A program made the position numbers and the translations under genes. Positions 12,366 through 21,174 of a stretch of DNA of 64,000 nucleotides are shown here, in pieces (the first letter of the stretch is position 1; every line of letters starts with the position of its first letter). A model generated the notes under the pieces. It did not search any database, had not been told where the DNA came from, and was given only the letters and a program-made list of their open reading frames with translations. Origin of the DNA: Choricystis sp. odSpoLacu1 (lineage: Eukaryota; Chlorophyta; Trebouxiophyceae). The stretch covers positions 1-64,000 of the forward strand of contig OY253649.1 in NCBI GenBank assembly GCA_958009055.1, written 5' to 3'.

Positions 12366-13990
12366 CTACTCCTTGCGCGGCCGCCCTCGGCTGGGCGGTG
12401 TCAACCCCGCCGCGCGCGCCAGCGTCGCTGCACCGTGCACCGACGCGGCATACCTCAAGTCCCACCGCCCCGCCTTGGCCAGGGCGGCTTGAGTGGGGGC
12501 GGTGCCGCCCAGTCCAGCAGACACTGCGAAAGCTCGCAACGCGGCTGCAGCGGCACCCAAGTCCGCCATCTCGCCCGCAGCTCTCCGCCGTGTCGTCAGG
12601 CCCGCCACCTCGGCCGCCCTGCGCGTGCCGCCCGCCCAGACGACAGCCTGCAACAAGTCGCCACGTCCTGCGTCCGCCAGTTCATCCACAGTCGGCATCA
12701 CTTTGCGCGCCCTCCGCCCCGCCGCCGCAAAGGCGCGCAGCTCGGACGCCAGCGCGCGCGGCGCGCGGTGCGCGCGCGAGGGCGGCCACGCGGGCGGCCG
12801 GTCGAGCGCGTCTCCGACGGCACGGTAGCCGCCGTGATACACAATGGCGTGGTGCAGGTCGTACCGTCCTGCAGCCAGGACGGCCGCCCGACCAGGCATC
12901 AGGCGGTCGGCTTCATCCTCGAGGCGCAGGGCGGCACCTGAATCATCGAGCGCGAGTTCCGACGGCGCAAACGGCGCGTCCCACCGCACGCGCCGCGTCG
13001 CCACGTTGTAAAAGTAGCGGCCACCGCGGCGGGCGGCAATCGCTCTACCAGGCGCTGCCAGCTCCACCCAGTGTGCTGCCACGAACAAGGAGAGCTCGGC
13101 GTCCAGGGCGTCCGTGTTGTCCCAGTAGCCGACAGGGCGCCGCCGCGCGCGCAGGCCGACGGCCGCCGCGACGGCCGCAAAGCCACCAGCCGCCTCGATG
13201 TCGTCCGCCAGGTCGGCCCGGCCGGCGGCCACCAGGTCGGCGCGGGAGGGCATGACGCCGCCCGACCGGGCAGAGGCAGAGGCGCGGGCCAGGGCGAGCA
13301 GGGTGGGGCGCAGGTGGTCGACGAGCAGGCGCTGCCGCCCCAGCCTGAGAAGGCCGGGTGGCGGTGTGGCCACCACGACGCGAGCAGTAACATCACAGCC
13401 AGACAACACGTCGGCCACATAGGGCAGCGTGTGTGACTCCACAGCAGCCCCAAACCGAGCATCCACCGAAGAGTTCACAACCCTCAGCGACGCGGGCGCG
13501 CCGCGCGCGGGGGGGGGCAGCACAGACTCCACCACGCCCACCAGGGCCCGGGTGCGGGCGTGCATGACGCGGTAGCCGAGGACGGCGTCCGGGTCGGGGG
13601 GGAGAGGGGTCATGGTGATGATGGGGGACGGTGGGGAGGTGGCTGCGTGTGGGGAGGGGGAGGGTTGGCCAGGTTGGAATTGCGGCGCCCCGCAAGGCAC
13701 CACGCCGTCCAGCCTCCCCTCACTGCGTCTTCGCTCAACACAAACACTCTCCCTCCATCTCTCCCACTCACCGCGCCTGCGCCCGCCAAACGCGCCCCCC
13801 GGCCGCGCGCCGCGCGTCGCTGGCGGTGGGGTGGTGGTGCTCTTGTCGTCTGCTGCTTGCGGCGCAGCGATGGTGGCCGTCGACGTCGACGTAGGCGCCC
13901 GCCCAGCTGCTGGCGGGCGCGGCAGCGGGCGAGGCCGGTTGCTGCTGGAGGCTGCTGGCGCCGGGCGGGGCGCGCCGGTGGCGGCCTGCA

Positions 13991-13991
<1 letters not shown>
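12366..13991 (-). CDS. RimM-like domain plus GR-DL repeats, putative plastid protein
   Basis: Exons 13772-13991 and 12366-13642 join in phase to give 498 residues. The first 75 or so residues are Ala/Pro/Ser/Thr-rich with few acidic residues, like a plastid transit peptide. Residues from MTPLPPDPD onward (VLGYRVM, then TLPYVADVLSGCDV and VVVATPPPGLL) resemble the two halves of 16S rRNA processing factor RimM; I rate this similarity as moderate. The C-terminal half carries repeats of about 50 residues with the pattern MPT..EL..AGR.DL..A(I/V)...GG...VA...GL (for example GRYDLHHAIVYHGGYRAV), and a basic end (PPSRGRPRKE). A WW-like phrase, GRYFYNVATRRVRWDAP, lies between repeats. The start ATG directly abuts a long CA microsatellite in the presumed 5-prime UTR. 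A role in plastid ribosome or RNA biology is inference only. Confidence 0.7.

Positions 13992-13992
<1 letters not shown>

Positions 13993-14046
<54 letters not shown>
13993..14046. repeat. (TG)27 microsatellite
   Basis: About 27 uninterrupted TG units on the + strand (CA on the minus strand) lie between the divergent genes starting at 13991 (-) and 14273 (+). The repeat ends one base before the minus-strand start codon. Confidence 0.97.
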
Positions 14047-14047
<1 letters not shown>

Positions 14048-14272
14048 CAAAGCACGACACGCACGCGTCAGATGTGTGCAGGTGCGCGCGCGCGTGTGCG
14101 TGGGCGCCGCCACAACAAAAACACGGCGTCTGCGGGCGGTGGCGTGCGTGTTTTTTTGCCAGAGATTGAGGGAAGCAAAAAACGCTTCCTCGCTCTGCTC
14201 ACTCCCCTCTACGGCCACTCGCGTGCCGAACTCCCTCTTTCCATCCCACTGCAGGCCTCCCTCACCCCCCCG

Positions 14273-16083
14273 ATGGCGGACGTCGAAGTGCTGCAGCAAG
14301 TGCGGGACACCGTGGCGGGCGCCCAGGTGCGTGGATGTGTGGTGTGGGAGGCGAACAAACCGCTGCGCGCGGGCTCCCCTCCGCGCGGGCCGCTTTTGGA
14401 GCCCGCTCCCCGGCGCTGCCGCCGAGCCTGCGACCGACGCCCACCCCAGTGCGCACGTGTTTGACTGTAATGGTTGCCTTCGTGGGCGGGCCACGGTGCC
14501 GGACGCGGCGTGCCGGTCGGAAACCGTGTACAAGGCACCCCGTTTTCCCCACGCGCGTCGGCGGAGAGGGGGCGGAGGGGGTGGCTGGAAAATTGGGAGG
14601 CGCGCTGTTGCGCTCGCCGCGTCGTCCACCCCCCTCCCCGTCCCCACGCCCGTGACACGATTCTAACGCGTGTTGTGTATCGCCTGGGTGATGCGAGCGG
14701 GAGTGACGACCGCCTGGCCGCGCCAACCGCCGCCATCAGATGGCCGAGGCGAGCGCCCGCATGCGCGCGCGAGACGTCGCTGCTTGTCTGGCCATAAGCG
14801 TGTGGGCGCTCGGGGGGGGGGGGGCTGCACGCGCGCCTGCTCCACCCCTGACCCCTGGGCTCAACCACTGCATTGCCACACTGCACTCTGTGGCGCGGGG
14901 CGGGCAGGGCAGGCAGGCGGACGCCCCAGACACACCCGCGTCAACGCTCGGGAATCGACGCATCAATTCACACGCCCTTCCTCCCTCTCCACACAGGTCG
15001 CCTGCGACGACAAGCACCGCCTCCTGCGCGAGCGCGCCAACGCTATGCGCACCCTCATCCGGCTGGTGACGCCCAACGCGGACAAGGTGAGTGGGAGAGT
15101 GTTTGGGGGTGGGCGGGGAGAGAAGGGGCGCCTGCGCAGACACCATCCCTCGCGCTCACCACCGCTCCCCCTCCCCCAGGTCGACGACTTTCTGGCCGCC
15201 AAGAACTCGCTCTTCGCTGCCCTCACCGAGATCGACGACCTGCTGGACGAGGTGGGCGTCCGCCTGCAGCGCGAGGGCGAGGACCTGGAGATCAAGCTGA
15301 AGGCGAAACAGGTGAGTTTGGAGGGTGGGGGCGGGCGGGGGCGGGCGTTTTTGTGTGTGCGCCTCTCGTCCACCCCCACGCCACTCCACAACACACCCAC
15401 CCACTCACACATGCCCCCCCCCCCCCCCCCGCCCCTTCCCTTCCACTCAGGCTGAAGACGGCGAGCTGCGCCGCAAGATGGCCACCGTGGCCAAGCGCGC
15501 GGAGGAGATGGCGGCGCGCCAGGAGCAGCACGTCAAAGTCATTCTGGAGCTGAAGAAAGCCTACGAAACCGAGCAAGCCGCCCACAAGCGCGAGCGCGAC
15601 CGGTTCAAGGCTGAACTGGCCAAGCTGCGGGAAGCCGCGGAGCGCGAGGTGCGCGAAACGCGCGACCTGCGCGACCGCGAGGTGCGCCAACTCGAGTCCG
15701 TCCACAAAGCCGCGCGCGACGACATGATCAAGCTGTGCAATGAGGGCGTCGCGTCCCTGGCCGACCACTGCCTGGACGTGGCGGTGGGCGGCGGCCGCGT
15801 GCGGGTGGAGGCGCCCGAGATGGAGGACGCGGTGTGGCGCGCGTTCCAGACGGAGATCAACTCCAAGCTGCACGAGTGGACGCTGACCTACTGCACCGGG
15901 GAGCAGCGCGCCCGCCTGGCCGCCCCCCCGCTGCGGCGGTCGGGGTCGGGCGGGTTGAAGGGTGTGGACAAGAGCCTGCCGTCCACGCCGTCCACGCTGG
16001 GGGGGGGGTCGTCTGCCGGCCCACACACGCCGCCCACGGTGTCCGAGGGGCCTCCCAGCGAGGCGCAGTATGACTCGCAGTGA
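14273..16083 (+). CDS. Coiled-coil protein of unknown function
   Basis: Exons 14273-14326, 14997-15086, 15180-15311 and 15451-16083 give 302 residues. Every junction is in phase 0. The first intron (670 bp) is long for this window and uses a GTGCGT donor. Residues 1-90 are short helices (LLRERANAMRTLIRLV, then FAALTEIDDLLDEVGVRL). Residues about 93-210 are a Lys/Glu/Arg/Ala-rich coiled coil, with phrases such as KKAYETEQAAHKRERDRF. A more globular segment follows (LCNEGVASLADHCLDVAV, WTLTYCTG), then a Ser/Pro/Gly-rich tail from about 240 to the end. I do not recognise the family. A structural or scaffolding protein is the plain reading. Confidence 0.8.
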
Positions 16084-16266
16084 AGAGGTGCGTGTGAGGT
16101 TGGTGGGGGTGGGGGTGAACACACGTTTTGCCTTCTTCCCCCCCCCCCCCCACCCCCCCCACCGTGCTGCTGCTGCTGTTGCCGCCCTTTCTGACTCTCC
16201 GGCCCCTGATCGTACCTACATCGTTACCACTTAATACCCCCGAGAATGATTTACCCTTTGCCCCCT

Positions 16267-16297
<31 letters not shown>

Positions 16298-16707
16298 TGC
16301 GTGTGATGGAGGGGGCGGGGGGGGGAAGGGGACAGGCGGCGGCCTCCGCGGTCGCCGCCCCCCCCCCGACACCCCCCCCCCCCCCCCCTTTTTCGGCTTA
16401 CGTATCAAGAACACTCCCTCACTTTGTGGCGCCCACTCTTTTCCAAAAGAGGGCGCATGTGCCCTGTTTTCCCTTCATGGCCCCTTTCTTTGGGGGGGTT
16501 GCCCATCCTTTCTTCCTTTTTCCTTTGTGAACAAGCCGTATCGCGTTTACGCAAATAAAAATCAACGACGTCGGGCGGGGGAGTGGTGTCTCTTCTCTCT
16601 TCTCTCTTCCGTGATTTGCACAACAGCTCGCCCTTGTTTCTTTTTTTTATTTTTATTTTTTATTTTTTGCGTTGCATCAAAAAACCAGATCCACCCACCC
16701 ACCCAGA
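16084..16707. other. Convergent 3-prime region, low complexity
   Basis: Two convergent genes end here. The DNA is unusually poor in coding signal and rich in homopolymers: C runs at 16138-16160 and 16360-16390, a GA tract near 16277-16298 and a T/A-rich stretch at 16639-16680. It most likely holds the two 3-prime UTRs. Confidence 0.5.
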
Positions 16708-17944
16708 TCAGTCCTCCCCCAACCCTGCTTCCTCCTGCAGCGCCTGCGTGGCCAGCCGCCCCACGTACGCCATGGATGCCAGGGACAGTGTCGCCCCCAG
16801 GGCCAGTTGCCAGGGTTCGATGGCTGCGCCAGGGGCGGCCCCCCCTTCAGCCCCCCCGGCCAACACTTCTCGCCCATAGTGCCCCGCCGCCACGTACGCA
16901 ATCGTCCCCGGCAGCATGCCTAGCCACGAGCCTGCGACATAGGCTGGTAGCTCCACACTCGTCAAACCATACAGATACGAGGATGCTGCCAGCGGCAACA
17001 GCGGCGACATGCGCAGCAGGGTCACGACCTTGAACCCGTTGCGCCCGATGGCGGCATCCACCGCCGCAAACTTGGGGGAGCGGGACGCGTAGGTTTGCAC
17101 CTTGTCTCGGGCCAGGTAGCGAGCAATGATGAAGGAGGTGGTGGCGGCCAGCGTGGCGGAGGCAGACACGACAGCAGTCCCTGCAGCCACGCCAAAGATG
17201 GCGCCCGCCGTCATGGTCAGCGGGATGGCGGGCACGGCCAGCACTTCGAGGGCGGTGTAGACGGCGCCGTAGGCCAGGTAGCTGGAGGGGAGGGTGGATG
17301 AGTGGAATGGGTGGGTCCTTGCTCTTTCCCGCACCCGCTGGCGCCTCTCTTCTCGCGTCCACACCACCATTCACTCACCCTGCCGGCCCCAGATCATCCA
17401 CGACACCGATGAAATAGTCCACAAACGCGCGCAACGGTTCGCGCGCCGCCAGCGCGGCGCCCCCCAGCACCACCAACCCCGCCACCGCGGCCAGCGTGCC
17501 GCCCGACAGCAGGGCTGAGGCGGAGGGAGTGGTGGCGTCATCATCGTCGTCATCACCACCGCCCATCGGCGCGGCGCGGGGGGCGCGGTCGGTGGCGCGC
17601 AGTTGGGCCGGCGCCGCGCGCGGGGGGCGCGTGGCGGCGGCGCACTGGTGGGGGGTGGTGGGCGGCCGGCGTGGCTGTTGTGGGAGAGTGGTTGGAGGAG
17701 TGTGTGTGTGTTGAGTGGGCGATCATCAGGGGGAGGCGGTGGTGGGGTCGCGCCCCGACCCTCGACGGAAGCGTCCAGTGGAGAGGTGCTTCCGCCCACC
17801 AACCAAACGAACCTCCCCTCCCTCCTGCGCGCCACGCCACAAGTCTCCACACCGATTACTCATCGCTGTGTAACTCACCTGGTGCGCCACCGTTGGCCGG
17901 GGCGCGGCCGCCGCGCGCGGCGCGGTGGGCAGACAACCCCGCAT
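16708..17944 (-). CDS. VTT-domain (DedA/TVP38/TMEM64-like) membrane protein
   Basis: Exons 17879-17944, 17379-17644 and 16708-17281 give 301 residues with matching phases. Residues 1-48 (MRGCLPTAPRAAAAPRP onward) are Arg/Ala/Pro-rich and nearly free of acidic residues, like a plastid transit peptide. A six-Asp stretch and a first membrane segment (LAAVAGLVVLGGAALAA) follow. The VTT core is VPAIPLTMTAGAIFG, then GRNGFKVVTLLRMSPLLP and SYLYGLTSVELPAYVAGSWLGMLPGT, which are the hallmark half-helix and FxxxR-type motifs of this family; a last membrane helix is near the C-terminus. Members act as lipid scramblases or membrane-traffic proteins. A plastid-envelope location is inferred from the N-terminus. 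Confidence 0.88.
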
Positions 17945-18309
17945 TCGTCGCGCGAGAGTGGGTGTGCACGAGTGGTTGCACGCGTGCGCAGGGGGACCTG
18001 GTGCCGAGGCCGGGGATGAGAGGCTCAGTCACCAGTCGTGGCACGGGTGTGGGCGAGCGGGTCGCGTGGGGGGCGGTGCTTGGCAATGGCCCGCGGCGAA
18101 CGCCAGAAGAGTGAGAGAAACTGGGCGAGGCCGACCGAAGGTCGACCAGCATTCACTCTCTCTTTTGTCCACAACTCACGCTCCACACCGCGTGTGTCCG
18201 CCGACACCAGCTCGGGCCGTCGAGCATCCGTCCCGCACAGGACTCGCACACGCGGTGGGGCGAGCTCCCGCTTTCTGCGCCAGCCACGGCGCCAGCCGAA
18301 AACATCTGC
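17945..18309. other. Divergent promoter region
   Basis: This 365-bp gap lies between a minus-strand start at 17944 and a plus-strand start at 18310. It must carry both promoters. I see no distinct element and no exon. Confidence 0.4.
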
Positions 18310-19345
18310 ATGCGGCCGCCGCTCCCCACCACCCGCCTGCCGGCGATCGCCCCGCCGCACGCACCCCGTCCCTGGCCAACACGACACACGCAGCCTCCCA
18401 CACCGGGCCGTCGCTCACCGTGGTGCGGCGCCACGCCTTCAAATACCTCCCCCCCACCCGACCGCTCGCGCTACCACGCGTTTGAACTGGACGGCTGCGA
18501 GTTCCTCGTCGCCCGCTCCCCAGACGGCGTGCTGGATGTTGCCGACACGTACGTGCTGGATGAGCAAGCCGGCGTCTACTCCCGCCCCGCGGGGGATGCG
18601 CCGTCGAGCCTGCCACCTCCAGGCGTATATGCGGCTGTCCCCTGGGAAGAAAAGTTTCGTGGGGACACCCTGTACCGCGAGCCCGCGTGGTCAAAGACGC
18701 TGCGCATCTATTTAGTGCGGGCGCTGGATGGTGATGGTGACGCCGCCGCTGCCAACACGCTGGACCTGAAAACGGTGGTCGCCCTCGACGCAGAAAAACG
18801 TAGCGTGAGGCGGGCCCCGGTGGAGGACCGCACGACGAGCCAGGACCCCAACCGGGTGACCCTGCGCATTCGGTGAGTTGAATGAGAGGGAGAGAGAGAA
18901 GCAAGGGAGGTGTGGAGGTGTTTTGCTCCTGCCGCCGTTGTTTTCCACTCACCTGCCCTCCCTCCCCCCCACTCCCTCTCTCAGCCCCGAAGGCCTCTTC
19001 CTGGTGGACGTCGCCGACCTGCCCTCCCCCGACGTAATCGCGGATGAACCCTCCATCGATGAACTCGAAGCGGAAGCCAAGAAAGCGCGCCCCAAGAAAC
19101 CCTTCTTCTACCGCGGCAGCTTCAAACTGGACGACGCGGGCAACCGGGTGGAAGCGTTCGACCTGTACGAAACCGAGGAGGAGAGGGAGGAGCGGCTGGC
19201 GCGGGAGGCGGAGGAGGAGAGGAAGGGGATTAAAAAGGGGTTGGAGGATGATGACGCGATCGACGTGACGGTGGAGGACAGTCTGCCGGGGGCAGACGGC
19301 GACGAGGACGAGATCGACGACGGCTTGGAGGACACGTTTTTGTGA
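18310..19345 (+). CDS. Conserved-looking acidic protein, unknown function
   Basis: Exons 18310-18872 and 18985-19345 join in phase (ATT CG/C CCC) to give 307 residues. The N-terminal 50 residues are rich in Pro, Arg, Thr and Ser with no acidic residue, suggesting an organelle transit peptide; the ATG at 18310 is the first in frame but an earlier exon cannot be excluded. The core reads YHAFELDGCEFLVARSPDG, GVYAAVPWEEKFRGDTLYRE and PEGLFLVDVADLPSPDVIA. The last 100 residues are rich in Glu/Asp/Lys, with a charged helix (EEEREERLAREAEEERKG) and an acidic end (DEDEIDDGLEDTFL). I do not recognise the family. Confidence 0.75.
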
Positions 19346-19395
19346 TATTGCTTTGCGTGGTGTGTTTTCGTTTGCAAGTGCAGCTGCGCCTCTCC

Positions 19396-20208
19396 TCACG
19401 CCGCCCCCGCCACCCCTGTTTCCTTCTCGCCTTCTTTTTTAACCTTTTTGGGCGGCGGCCCCCCACCCCCCGCCACCACGCGCCACCCGCTCAACGCTTT
19501 TTGGAGGCCAAGTTCCAAGACGGAGCGCGCGGCGTCGACGCCAGCATCGATGCCTGCAGCAGCCGCCTCCTGCTCCCCCGCCTCAAACCGTGTCAACACC
19601 CAGTCCACCACAGACACGTGGGGCGGTGGCCTCCCCACCCCCACCCTCACCCGAACAAAGGGCGCAGACGCCCCCAGCCTCCCCACGATGCTTTTGATGC
19701 CATTGTGGCCGCCCGCGCCTCCTGTCGCGCGCAGGCGGGCGGAGCCGAGCGGGGTGTCCATATCATCGTAAATAATGATGCACCGAGAGGGCGGGATTTT
19801 GTAGAAGGAGGCCAGCGCGGCCACAGAGTCGCCACTTAGATTCATAAAAGTCTGTGGCTTGACCAGAATGACGCGGGACCCACCCAGCAGGGCGCGCCCC
19901 ACTGCAGCCTTGCACTGCGACCGGTCGCACGTCGTGCCCGCCGCGCTGGCCAGCGCGTCCACCGCGTCAAACCCCACGTTGTGGCGGGTGCCCGCATAGC
20001 GGTGGCCCGGGTTGCCCAGGCCGACGACCAACCAGGCGTCTCCGGCGGCGGCGTCGGTGGCTGCTGCGCGGGCGTCGACGGGGCGCAGCCCACCACGGCG
20101 CAGCAGGGAGAGCGCGGGGCCCATTCGGCGCAGAGCGAGCGGCGCGGCGCGCGGCGTCAGCAGGGGGCGGTGTGTGGCACACGTGACAGACCGGAGGGAG
20201 GCTGCCAT
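19396..20208 (-). CDS. PTH: Peptidyl-tRNA hydrolase, bacterial type
   Basis: The enzyme cleaves peptidyl-tRNA released from stalled ribosomes. This is an intronless frame of 270 residues. The first 55 or so residues (MAASLRSVTCATHRPLLTP) form a basic Ala/Arg/Leu-rich organelle presequence. The Pth core follows with all catalytic positions present: Asn in VVGLGNPG, His in TRHNVGF, Asn in QTFMNLSG, Asp in IIIYDDMDTPLG and Asn in GGHNGIKSI. The C-terminal end is a Lys-rich tail (PPPKKVKKEGEK). In plants this family serves plastids and mitochondria and also gave rise to the splicing factor CRS2; intact catalytic residues favour a true hydrolase. Its stop lies only 50 bp from the stop of the convergent gene at 19345. 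Confidence 0.93.
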   Translation of the reverse strand: MAASLRSVTCATHRPLLTPRAAPLALRRMGPALSLLRRGGLRPVDARAAATDAAAGDAWLVVGLGNPGHRYAGTRHNVGFDAVDALASAAGTTCDRSQCKAAVGRALLGGSRVILVKPQTFMNLSGDSVAALASFYKIPPSRCIIIYDDMDTPLGSARLRATGGAGGHNGIKSIVGRLGASAPFVRVRVGVGRPPPHVSVVDWVLTRFEAGEQEAAAAGIDAGVDAARSVLELGLQKALSGWRVVAGGGGPPPKKVKKEGEKETGVAGAA

Positions 20209-20396
20209 GCGCGGGAGGAGGGGAGGAGAGAGTGCGGGGGGGGCAGCCCCAGGCGCCAGATCGGGAAAGCGCGTCGATGCGTGTGCGAGAGAAAAACAAC
20301 CCCTGCAACTCAAAACACCCACGATCGACACAGGGGGACATCGTCGAAACAGACACACAATCTACAAGTGCACACACACATCACACACCCTCTCCT

Positions 20397-20969
20397 CTAA
20401 CTCTCCTCAAACGCGCTCTCGCTGCGTGGCCCCCTCAGCCGCTCGCGCCGCACCACCCGCGCGCCGTGCGCCGAGTCGTCGCTGCCGCCGTCCGCCAGCG
20501 CCACCGCGCGGGCGGCGGCCAGCGTTTCCAGGGCACTATCCTGTCGCAGTGGCGGGTAGGCGCTCAGAGGGGGCTCAGAGGCAGCAGCAGCCCTCCCCGC
20601 GCGCGGCACCAGCGGCAACACCGCCGCGCGTGCGGCGGCCAGCGTGTCCAGTGCCGAGTCTTGGCGGGGGGGCGGGGGCGGGCGGACGCCTCCCTCCCCC
20701 CCCTCCCACGTGGACGCCGACTCTCTGGTGAGGAGGGCGGACACGGTGGCGGCAGAGGGGGGCTGGGGAGGTGGCGGCGCGTCTCCAGTCGTCGTCGCCG
20801 TCGTCGTCCCTCCCTCGCCCCGCGCACGCGGCGACTCGGACGCGGAATCGTAGCGCGGGCGGTGGGGTTGGCGCAGGCCAGTGGCGGCGGCGGCGGAGGG
20901 GGACGCAGCGGCGTCGGCGCGGCGTCGGGTCGTGCGCGCGCGGTCGGCGTCGCGCGGCGAGTCGAGCAT
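20397..20969 (-). CDS. Low-complexity protein with repeated R-x-D-S-A motifs
   Basis: This frame encodes 190 residues from the ATG at 20969 (MLDSPRDADR). It is Ala/Arg/Pro/Ser-rich and probably disordered. A near-exact repeat, RQDSALDTLAAARA and RQDSALETLAAARA, occurs twice about 50 residues apart. Related short phrases are RYDSASESP and RSESAFEES at the very end. The Arg-x-x-Ser spacing resembles basophilic kinase or 14-3-3 sites. I do not recognise a family; the repeat and the codon bias argue that it is coding. Confidence 0.55.
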   Translation of the reverse strand: MLDSPRDADRARTTRRRADAAASPSAAAATGLRQPHRPRYDSASESPRARGEGGTTTATTTGDAPPPPQPPSAATVSALLTRESASTWEGGEGGVRPPPPPRQDSALDTLAAARAAVLPLVPRAGRAAAASEPPLSAYPPLRQDSALETLAAARAVALADGGSDDSAHGARVVRRERLRGPRSESAFEES

Positions 20970-21174
20970 TGGTGACTGTGTGAGGGGGACGGCTGGCCCA
21001 GAGACTGTGGGCGCAACTGCCGCGGGGTCCCCCGCGTCGAGAGTCGCAAAAAAGCACACACCCAATGAACTGGTAAAACGATGGCCTCGAGAAAAACCTG
21101 CGCTCACTCGCGTTTCTTCGTTTCTTCCCTCTTCTTCGAACGCCCGCTTTTTTCGTTCATCCTACCCTCTCGAA

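Noticed and set aside
12137..13255. Plus-strand frame of 372 codons rich in Arg/Pro/Ala
   Set aside because: It is the shadow of the minus-strand RimM-like gene, with no start context or motif.
13994..14464. Open frames encoding Cys-Val or Thr-His runs
   Set aside because: They are translations of the TG microsatellite.
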